Shown: one piece after another, positions 5,826 through 11,099 of the stretch | How positions within the stretch are numbered: the first letter of the stretch is position 1 | Layout of the letters: each line of letters opens with the position of its first letter | NCBI GenBank assembly: GCA_017451145.1 | Contig: JAFSSG010000029.1 | Coordinates: forward strand, 1 to 18,129 | Source of the DNA: Clostridia bacterium | GTDB taxonomy: Bacteria > Bacillota_A > Clostridia > UBA1381 | Reading direction: 5' to 3' | DNA length: 18,129 bases | Made by a program: the position numbers and the translations under genes | The notes under the pieces: generated by a model | The model's input: the letters and a program-made list of their open reading frames with translations, nothing else | What the model was told of the DNA's origin: nothing | Database searches by the model: none

Positions 5826-6709
5826 GTATATTAAAAATAATAGGTGATTTCAACATAAGACATGCCAACAGCAGAAATGCAAAGACGGCAAGTCGCGGAA
5901 TAAATCCGGTTTTAGACGATAAAACTGATTTTTTGGTACGTGAAGCGTACAATGCGACAAGAACAAATATCATATATTCCATAGGCTCGGAAAAGGGTTG
6001 TAAAAAGATAATCATAACAAGTGCAAGTCCGCACGAGGGCAAGACAACGACAAGCCTTAACGTTGCGATAACCTTTGCACAAACAGAAGCAAAGGTGCTT
6101 GTAATAGATGCGGACCTCAGAAAACCGCGTATTAACAGGCATTTGGGATTGCAGAGAGAAGACGGTTTGTCCGACCTTTTATGCGGACTTATCGATATCG
6201 ACAAAGCAATAAAGCATAGCGATAAATACAACCTCGACTGCATAACATCGGGACATATTCCGCCCAATCCTACAGAGCTTTTGTCTTCCTCAGAGATGGA
6301 AAACGTGCTTGACAAATTGGGAGAGAGATATGACTATATCTTCATTGATACCCCGCCGGTTACTGTTGTTACCGAAGCGGCAGCTATGGCAAAATATGTG
6401 TCGGGTGTTATATTTGTCGTAAGGCAGAACAGCACCATTTACGAGTCCATCAACAGAGCGAGAAACAGTATCCAGATGGCAAATGCAAAGATTTTGGGAT
6501 ATGTGCTGAATGACGTAAGTACAACGTCATATAAATACAGTGGCTATAACCGATACGGAGGCTCAAAGAGAGGCTACGGATACGGGCATAAATACGGCTA
6601 CGGATATGGTTACGGTTACGGCTATGGATATGGGTACGGTGACAACGAACAGGGAAAAAAGCAAAAGCCGGAAAAGAAAAAGAAATCAAAAAAATCGCAG
6701 GAGTCTTGA
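5822..6709 (+). CDS. BY-type bacterial tyrosine kinase (CapB/YwqD-like)
   Basis: This 295-residue cytoplasmic ATPase has Walker A 'SASPHEGKTTT' (68-77), Walker A' 'VLVIDADLRKPR' (92-103) and Walker B 'YDYIFIDTPP' (170-179), the three motifs of BY-kinases. 'EAYNATRTNI' (41-50) corresponds to the segment that mediates ring assembly, with Asn where an Arg is usual. The C-terminal tail is the autophosphorylated tyrosine cluster. From about residue 235 it has 14 tyrosines, eight of them in an unbroken Tyr-Gly repeat (residues 258-273), followed by a Lys-rich end. Partnered with the overlapping Wzz-type modulator, it should control export or polymerisation of a surface polysaccharide. The cognate phosphatase (YwqE/CapC type) is not in the window. 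The stop lies in the loop of the following terminator. Confidence 0.95.
   Translation: MSILKIIGDFNIRHANSRNAKTASRGINPVLDDKTDFLVREAYNATRTNIIYSIGSEKGCKKIIITSASPHEGKTTTSLNVAITFAQTEAKVLVIDADLRKPRINRHLGLQREDGLSDLLCGLIDIDKAIKHSDKYNLDCITSGHIPPNPTELLSSSEMENVLDKLGERYDYIFIDTPPVTVVTEAAAMAKYVSGVIFVVRQNSTIYESINRARNSIQMANAKILGYVLNDVSTTSYKYSGYNRYGGSKRGYGYGHKYGYGYGYGYGYGYGYGDNEQGKKQKPEKKKKSKKSQES
6593..6640 (+). repeat. Tandem Tyr-Gly codon repeat in the kinase tail
   Basis: Eight consecutive six-base units of the form TAY GGN encode eight Tyr-Gly pairs. Third positions vary (TAC/TAT; GGC, GGA, GGT, GGG), so units are not identical and slippage should be limited. Further looser Tyr/Gly units lie upstream from about 6530. 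Confidence 0.9.
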
Positions 6710-6722
6710 TCCTGCGATTTTT
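6690..6722. terminator. Bidirectional terminator between the kinase gene and yebC
   Basis: AAAAATCGCAGGA (6690-6702) and TCCTGCGATTTTT (6710-6722) form a 13-base-pair stem with a 7-base loop containing the kinase stop codon. The A-run and T-run let it work in both directions for two convergent genes. Confidence 0.92.
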
Positions 6723-6723
6723 A

Positions 6724-7458
6724 CTATTCAATATCGTTTGGCATATCCCAATTATGATATACGTTTTGAACGTCGTCATCATCATCGAGATTATCTAAAA
6801 GCCGTCCCATAAGCGTGATGTGGTCGGCGTCGGTTATCTGCGTCATAGTCTGCGGAACCATGGAAAGCTCGGCAGACGCCAACTCGTATTTTCCGTCTAA
6901 GGCGTCACGCACAGCGTGGAAATCCTCAGGAGCGGTTGTTATTTCAAAAACACCGTCGGAAAGAGAAAGGTCCTCTGCTCCTGCTTCTAAGGCGTCCATT
7001 GTGACTTCGTCCTCGTCAACGCCGTCAGCCTCAATAACGATAACGCCCTTTTTATCAAACATAAAGCTTACACAGCCGTTTGTGCCGAGATTGCCGCCGA
7101 ATTTGTCAAAATAGTGGCGGATATTTGCTGCGGTACGGTTTCTGTTATCGGTAAGAGTGTCAACAATAACGGCAACACCGCTTGGGCCGTAGCCCTCATA
7201 AACAACGGTTTCGTAATTATCGCCGTCAGTTCCACCTGCGGCCTTTTTTATTGTACGGGCGATATTATCGTTGGGCATATTCACGGAACGTGCCTTCGAA
7301 ATAGCGTCCTTTAATGCCGAATTGTTGTCGGGGTCAGGACCGCCGGACTTTACAGCAACCAAAATTTCGCGGGAAACCTTTGTGAAAATTTTAGCTCTTT
7401 GTGCATCGTTAGCACCCTTTTTTCTTTTAATCGTACTCCATTTGGAATGTCCCGACAT
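6724..7458 (-). CDS. yebC: YebC/PmpR family protein
   Basis: This 244-residue protein has the family's unmistakable start 'MSGHSKWSTIKRKKGANDAQ', followed by 'FTKVSREILVAVKSGGPDPD' and 'VYEGYGPSGVAVIVDTLTDN'. Length is normal. Members were described as DNA-binding regulators; more recent work on related proteins points to a role in relieving ribosome stalling at proline-rich stretches. I cannot tell which applies here. The C-terminus has an acidic run 'NLDDDDDVQ'. It is preceded by AAAGGAG and lies 27 bases after jag, so it is read as the last gene of the rpmH operon, where mnmE is usually found in Firmicutes. It ends at a bidirectional terminator. Confidence 0.96.
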   Translation of the reverse strand: MSGHSKWSTIKRKKGANDAQRAKIFTKVSREILVAVKSGGPDPDNNSALKDAISKARSVNMPNDNIARTIKKAAGGTDGDNYETVVYEGYGPSGVAVIVDTLTDNRNRTAANIRHYFDKFGGNLGTNGCVSFMFDKKGVIVIEADGVDEDEVTMDALEAGAEDLSLSDGVFEITTAPEDFHAVRDALDGKYELASAELSMVPQTMTQITDADHITLMGRLLDNLDDDDDVQNVYHNWDMPNDIE

Positions 7459-7485
7459 ATAAAAATCTCCTTTCAGGATAGAAAT

Positions 7486-8238
7486 TTATTCTTCACCGTT
7501 TTCTGCCAAAAATTCGTCGTAACTCTTGGCTTTATTGTGATTCTGCTGTCTGTATTCCGGCGGGATGTATGAAGAAATATGCGGAGCAGACTTTGGTTTT
7601 GCGTTCTTTGGAGCAATAACTACCTTTCTTCTCGGTTCTTCGTCTATTGAAAAGGTTGTAACCCCGTCATTTGCCTGTAAGCAGGAGTGTATAATTCTGC
7701 GTTCATAAGGGTTCATCGGCTCTAATGTGTGCTTTTTGCCTGTGCGTACAACCTTGTCGGCAAGACGGTTTGCAAGGGCGGTAAGAGCCTGTTGACGCTT
7801 TTCCCTATAATTTTCGGTATCCAGAGTAACACGTGTGTGTTCGGGAACTTCATGGTTTACAACAAGGGAGGTAAGATACTGCAATGCGTCAAGAGTATCG
7901 CCACGTTTTCCTATAACGAGCCCCATATGTTCGCCGAACATTTCGGCAAGAAGTGTATCGCCGTCGGTTTTTGCTTCAATATCAACATTAAGTCCCATAG
8001 CATCAAAAACCTGCGAAAGAAATTCTTTTGCAATTATGGGAGCAGGATTTTTTGCCGAAACCGATACGGTTACGCCCTTTGAGCCTAAGCCTAAAAATCC
8101 TTTTGTTCCTTCATCTACAATCTCTATAATAGCGTCGTCTTCCGATATTCCGAGCTCGGAAAGAGCGAGGTTTTTAGCTTCTTCTGCGTTTTTTGCCGTT
8201 TTTTCTGTTTTTGTTCGGTACTGTAACAACGAAATCAT
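7486..8238 (-). CDS. jag: Jag/KhpB RNA-binding protein (SpoIIIJ-associated)
   Basis: This is a 250-residue protein with three domains in the standard order. The N-terminal Jag domain includes 'AEEAKNLALSELGIS' and 'DEGTKGFLGLGSKGVTVSV'. The KH domain has the GxxG loop 'VIGKRGDT' (Gly110-Gly113). The R3H domain has 'MNPYERRIIHSCLQ' near residue 180. A basic, proline-containing tail follows. Jag (KhpB) binds RNA, often with KhpA, and affects cell elongation. The ATG at 8238 starts exactly where the Jag domain should, but only a weak AGAAAGAAG ribosome site precedes it; a TTG three codons later is an alternative. It overlaps the yidC 3' end by 65 bases in another frame, so translation is probably coupled. 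A longer frame from 8283 is less likely. Confidence 0.92.
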   Translation of the reverse strand: MISLLQYRTKTEKTAKNAEEAKNLALSELGISEDDAIIEIVDEGTKGFLGLGSKGVTVSVSAKNPAPIIAKEFLSQVFDAMGLNVDIEAKTDGDTLLAEMFGEHMGLVIGKRGDTLDALQYLTSLVVNHEVPEHTRVTLDTENYREKRQQALTALANRLADKVVRTGKKHTLEPMNPYERRIIHSCLQANDGVTTFSIDEEPRRKVVIAPKNAKPKSAPHISSYIPPEYRQQNHNKAKSYDEFLAENGEE

Positions 8239-9157
8239 CTTCTTTCTCATTAAAATATCTGTCCAGAACATATTGCTGAACAATTTGCATTATGCTTGAA
8301 ACTATCCAATAAATTCCGATACCTGAGGGGAGCGAGAATGTGAAAAAGCCGGTCATTATCGGCATCATCATATTCATAGACTTGCCCATAGCCTGTGACG
8401 GATCGTCATCATTTTGCTTAACGTTAGGATTTTGTGTAAGCTTTTGCGACTGACGCATGGAAAGCCATGTTGTAAGTACGGCAAAAACAGGAATCAAAAT
8501 CAAAAGCACTGTGCCGATATCGGAAAAATCACCGCGTGAAATCGCCGAGAGAGCGGAAGAAGGCACTCCCGACAAATCAAGACCTAAAAACTTGAAATTT
8601 ACGTGCCAACCGTATTCATTTGCAAGTCCTAACTTGTCCGCCCATGTTGAGAGCTGAATTTGATAGTTTTTGTGTAACTGTTCGGGCGAAAGGGAAGAAA
8701 GCTTTCCCACAATTTCCGGAAATTTTTCCGTCATCTGTGCCAAAACCGTTTTAACACGTTCCAAAACTGTTTCGTCCGCAAAATTTACACCTTTTATATA
8801 GGTAATAGGACGGCGGATTACGCTGTATAGACCTATTAAAATAGGAAACTGTATCAAAAGCGGAAGACAACCGCCTGTCATACTCACGCCGTTTTCCTTA
8901 TAGACTTTCATCATTTCCGCTTGTAATTTTTGCTGGTCATTTGCGTACTTTTTCTGAAGCTCTGCAATAATCGGCTGAATTTTCTGCTGTTTTTTCATCG
9001 ATTTTTGCGATTTTGCTTGAAGCGGCATTAAAATAAGCTTTACAACAATAGTAAAAAGGATAATTGAGAGACCGTAATTCTGAACAAGCTCATAGATAGA
9101 ACGGATTATAAAGCCCAGCGGTCTTGTGATCAAAAGCTCAAATAAACTAAGTTTCAT
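8174..9157 (-). CDS. yidC: Membrane protein insertase YidC/Oxa1/SpoIIIJ
   Basis: This 327-residue polytopic protein inserts and folds membrane proteins. The first core helix, 'LSIILFTIVVKLILMPLQAK' (30-49), carries Lys40 where the conserved groove Arg usually sits, a conservative change. A cytoplasmic hairpin with many Lys and Gln follows (50-90), then 'GGCLPLLIQFPILIGLYSVI' (95-114). An external segment of about 95 residues is followed by helices near 214-233 and 265-298. The tail is very basic (KNGKKRRRS), as expected for ribosome contact. There is no signal peptide or lipobox. It lies 18 bases after yidD and has GAGGT as ribosome site. In sporulating Firmicutes the homologue SpoIIIJ is needed for forespore signalling. 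Confidence 0.95.
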   Translation of the reverse strand: MKLSLFELLITRPLGFIIRSIYELVQNYGLSIILFTIVVKLILMPLQAKSQKSMKKQQKIQPIIAELQKKYANDQQKLQAEMMKVYKENGVSMTGGCLPLLIQFPILIGLYSVIRRPITYIKGVNFADETVLERVKTVLAQMTEKFPEIVGKLSSLSPEQLHKNYQIQLSTWADKLGLANEYGWHVNFKFLGLDLSGVPSSALSAISRGDFSDIGTVLLILIPVFAVLTTWLSMRQSQKLTQNPNVKQNDDDPSQAMGKSMNMMMPIMTGFFTFSLPSGIGIYWIVSSIMQIVQQYVLDRYFNEKEDDFVVTVPNKNRKNGKKRRRS

Positions 9158-9175
9158 TAAAAATACCTCATTTTT

Positions 9176-9388
9176 TTACGGCACAGGGTCATAACCGCCC
9201 TTGCAAAACGGATTACATCTTAAAATCCGCCGTATCGCAAGGAAACTGCCCTTAAAAAAGCCGTATTTTTCCAATACGCCTATTGCGTATTCTGAGCAGG
9301 TGGGAGTAAATCTGCAATGTGAATAGCGTTTTAAAGGGGATAGGTGACGCTGATAAAATCTGATACAAAAAATACAAAAATTTTTCAT
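9176..9388 (-). CDS. yidD: Membrane protein insertion efficiency factor YidD
   Basis: This is a 70-residue protein. '[20 protein letters not shown]' and '[20 protein letters not shown]' are followed by '[18 protein letters not shown]', the complete YidD signature with its conserved cysteines. The start is ATG 9388, which overlaps the rnpA stop by four bases (ATGA); the upstream in-frame ATG at 9445 would run deep into rnpA and adds residues absent from the family. YidD is a small peripheral protein with an amphipathic N-terminus that assists YidC-dependent insertion, and it almost always sits between rnpA and yidC, as here. Confidence 0.96.
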   Translation of the reverse strand: MKNFCIFCIRFYQRHLSPLKRYSHCRFTPTCSEYAIGVLEKYGFFKGSFLAIRRILRCNPFCKGGYDPVP

Positions 9389-9720
9389 AAAAACATATCC
9401 AGCTTTCCCATAGCAAACCGTAAATCTTTTAAAACGCTGTCGCATTTTTTCCCGACAATCGACGCTCTTGCAATAATTACAATGTCATATCCTTTTTTTA
9501 TTTCGGGCGATAAAATGCGGTAACTCTCACGCATAAGCCTTTTTGCACGGTTTCGGCGGAACGCCTTTCCGACAGATTTTCCGCAGGTCAGGCCAATGCG
9601 GTTTTTTGCGGAGCGGTTTTTTTGAACATACAACACAACAGAATGTGCCACGGCACATTTCCCTCTGTAATAAAGACGCTTAAAATCCTTATTTAGCTTT
9701 AATGTATCGTTACTGTTCAT
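9385..9720 (-). CDS. rnpA: Ribonuclease P protein component
   Basis: This 111-residue basic protein has the RNase P signature '[18 protein letters not shown]' (around 50-67) and the N-terminal '[15 protein letters not shown]'. It binds the catalytic RNA (rnpB, not in this window) and positions the 5' leader of pre-tRNA. Length is typical (about 110-120). It follows rpmH after 65 bases that hold no other gene. The ribosome site is weak (GGGATTG region), as often seen for rnpA, which is made in far smaller amounts than L34 from the same transcript. Confidence 0.96.
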   Translation of the reverse strand: MNSNDTLKLNKDFKRLYYRGKCAVAHSVVLYVQKNRSAKNRIGLTCGKSVGKAFRRNRAKRLMRESYRILSPEIKKGYDIVIIARASIVGKKCDSVLKDLRFAMGKLDMFL

Positions 9721-9796
9721 ATCACATCAATCCCATAGCTATAAAAAAGGCAAAAAGCATAGGGTCAAACAGCCGTTCTGCTTCTCGCCTCTAATT

Positions 9797-9931
9797 TTAA
9801 GCTGATAATTTCTTTCTGCCCCGTAATCTTCTTCTAGACAAAACTTTTCTGCCTGACGCAGTGGCCATTCTTTTTCTGAAACCGTGTTCTTTCGCCCTTT
9901 GACGCTTCTTTGGCTGATAGGTTCTTTTCAT
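9797..9931 (-). CDS. rpmH: 50S ribosomal protein L34
   Basis: Read by hand on the minus strand, this encodes 44 residues starting '[20 protein letters not shown]', then '[20 protein letters not shown]' and 'KLSA'. That is L34 at exactly its normal length. GGAGGTG lies eight bases before the ATG. It is the first gene of the rpmH-rnpA-yidD-yidC-jag-yebC unit and has a consensus promoter about 80 bases upstream. In most bacteria dnaA lies on the other side of this gene, divergently; here it does not. Confidence 0.98.
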   Translation of the reverse strand: MKRTYQPKKRQRAKEHGFRKRMATASGRKVLSRRRLRGRKKLSA

Positions 9932-10010
9932 CTTTGAACACCTCCGATATAAGTAAAATCTTTATTGTCCGTTTGCAAAAATACTATCCGCAAAAACAGA
10001 CACCGAACCT

Positions 10011-10039
10011 ATTATATAGGTTTTAAATATGTTTGTCAA
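10011..10039 (-). promoter_or_regulatory. Consensus sigma-A promoter of the rpmH operon
   Basis: Minus strand TTGACA (10034-10039) and TATAAT (10011-10016) are both perfect, with exactly 17 bases between. The expected start is about 70 bases before the rpmH ATG. This is the strongest promoter by sequence in the window, fitting a ribosomal protein gene. Confidence 0.92.
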
Positions 10040-10056
10040 GCATTTTTTTAAAATTC

Positions 10057-10103
10057 CAAAAGAAAATCGGCATATCATAGCCGTAAAGCTTACGATATGC
10101 CGA
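10057..10103 (-). terminator. Probable terminator shielding the rpmH promoter
   Basis: TCGGCATATC (10067-10076) and GATATGCCGA (10094-10103) pair perfectly over 10 bases; an inner GTAA/TTAC pair can extend the structure. On the minus strand the stem is followed by TTTTCTTTT. A second perfect hairpin, CGACTT/AAGTCG (10101-10115), abuts it. It lies just upstream of the rpmH -35. Confidence 0.6.
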
Positions 10104-10370
10104 CTTCGGAAGTCGCCATAAGGATATTTTCTCCACAAAAATCCCCCAATGCACAAACGTTCCCTGTCCGCAATAATCATTATAGGGCACAGGACCGGCT
10201 ATAACAATAGCTTTTAAATCGGTTATACGGATTTTTGTAGGGGTATAAAAAATATTCAGCCATACTGACATAAACTCGCCTTGTTCAAGGCAAAAATCAG
10301 CGAATTTAAAAGTAAGGCAGGTAGTTTGCGGGGACGTAAATCATATTGTGCAGAATTAAAGCAAAAATCA

Positions 10371-10427
10371 ACAAAAAACCACAATATATTGTAGAAAAAG
10401 GTAAAGTTATATCATTATATAGTGGTT
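10371..10427 (-). terminator. Probable terminator of the phosphodiesterase gene
   Basis: On the minus strand AACCAC next to the stop codon can pair with GTGGTT about 40 bases later. Further A/T pairing is possible inside, as is a separate 12-base palindrome, ACAATATATTGT (10381-10392). A TTTTTTGTTGATTTTT tract follows. The loop is large, so strength is uncertain. Confidence 0.55.
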
Positions 10428-10891
10428 TATGCGTCGCAAACAGCGGCACGGAGTTTGCCGTTTTCGATTTCTATAACGCCAAAGGTCTTGCCGTCACGTA
10501 TGCTTCCCGGATTTAAAAGTGTGACACGCCCGTTAGTGTCGCAAAAACCGCAGTGCGTGTGACCGAAAACGGCACAGTCGCAACCGAGCTCTTCGGCACG
10601 GGACAAAAGTGCGGAAAAACCGTAATCATTTTTTACATTATAAAGATGCCCGTGAGTCAAAAAAATCTTTTTTCCGTCTGCGTGAAAAACAAGCTCTTTC
10701 GGAGCTGTTCCGAAATCGCAGTTTCCTGCGACATAATTTACGGTTATGTCGGGGAACTGCTCCTTGATTTTCTCTGCATCATCTGCAAAATCTCCTGCAT
10801 GGAGAATCATATCGACGCCTATTATGTTGTTTATAACACCAATGCAGCTTTTTACATCGTGGTGGGAATCGGAAAAAACCAAAATACGCAA
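10427..10891 (-). CDS. YfcE/MJ0936-family metallophosphodiesterase
   Basis: This 154-residue enzyme, begun at TTG 10891, opens 'MRILVFSDSH', the usual family start, with GAGGGGG nine bases before. The GTG at 10918 gives nine more residues but has no ribosome site. All metal-binding motifs are present: D8-x-H10, 'HAGDF' (Asp34), 'GNCD' (Asn57), 'THGH' (His80) and 'GHTH' (His111, His113). Relatives hydrolyse phosphodiester bonds in vitro with Mn or Ni; the physiological substrate is not known. It is cytosolic and transcribed alone from 10929-10958, divergent from spoIIE. In other Clostridia it commonly lies after the RNase PH or NTP pyrophosphatase genes; neither is here. Confidence 0.9.
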   Translation of the reverse strand: MRILVFSDSHHDVKSCIGVINNIIGVDMILHAGDFADDAEKIKEQFPDITVNYVAGNCDFGTAPKELVFHADGKKIFLTHGHLYNVKNDYGFSALLSRAEELGCDCAVFGHTHCGFCDTNGRVTLLNPGSIRDGKTFGVIEIENGKLRAAVCDA

Positions 10892-10928
10892 AGGTATGTA
10901 CCCCCTCTTTTTTTGCACAATTTATGAC

Positions 10929-10958
10929 ATTCTAACATTTTACTGCAAAAAAGTCCAA
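10929..10958 (-). promoter_or_regulatory. Predicted sigma-A promoter of the phosphodiesterase gene
   Basis: Minus strand TTGGAC (10953-10958) and TAGAAT (10929-10934) have an 18-base spacer. The start would fall near 10922, about 30 bases before the TTG start codon; this also argues against the GTG at 10918. Confidence 0.6.
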
Positions 10959-11012
10959 CAAAACGGGGGATTTGTAAATAAAATGTATTATTGAGGCAGA
11001 AAAAAGCCCTTT

Positions 11013-11059
11013 TTCGACAATAGGATATGACAAAAATCCGACGCCGTAAATGATATAAT
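11013..11059 (+). promoter_or_regulatory. Spo0A-type sigma-A promoter of spoIIE
   Basis: TTCGACA (11013-11019) is a perfect Spo0A box (TGTCGAA on the other strand). Downstream are ATGACA (11027-11032) and TATAAT (11054-11059), 21 bases apart instead of 17. In B. subtilis the Spo0A-activated, sigma-A-dependent promoters of spoIIE and spoIIG have such long 21-22 base spacers and boxes at or near the -35. Weaker box-like copies (TATGACA at 11026, TCCGACG at 11037) follow. The elements are seen; activation is inferred from that precedent. Confidence 0.7.
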
Positions 11060-11099
11060 TTTCCCATAATATACATTGTATGATAAAGGGGATAAAAAA

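Larger units (their letters stand above)
9932..10426. other. Intergenic region upstream of rpmH without a convincing gene
   Basis: This stretch of 495 bases holds the rpmH promoter (10011-10039), the hairpins at 10067-10115, the candidate terminator after the phosphodiesterase gene (10371-10427), and a GCCTTG/CAAGGC inverted repeat near 10278-10291. An 82-codon minus-strand frame (10023-10271) begins after AAGGCGAG but has four tryptophans, runs through two hairpins and the rpmH promoter, and matches no family I know. I do not call it a gene. Only one near-match to a DnaA box (TTCTCCACA, about 10129-10137) is seen, so this is not an evident replication origin. It may be degenerated coding DNA or hold a small RNA. 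Confidence 0.5.

Noticed and set aside
5791..6315. 174-codon frame antisense to the tyrosine kinase
   Set aside because: It is a shadow of the BY-kinase gene; the plus strand has all motifs and good start signals.
6593..6640. Tandem repeat considered as CRISPR or a non-coding satellite
   Set aside because: The units are six bases, in frame, and encode Tyr-Gly in a known tyrosine-rich kinase tail.
10023..10271. 82-codon minus-strand frame upstream of rpmH
   Set aside because: It covers the rpmH promoter and two perfect hairpins, has an unusual tryptophan-rich composition and matches no family I recognise. Kept only as a finding about the region.
9932..10426. Replication origin next to rpmH
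   Set aside because: There is no dnaA, no DnaA-box cluster and no clear AT-rich unwinding region; only one near-match to a DnaA box was seen.
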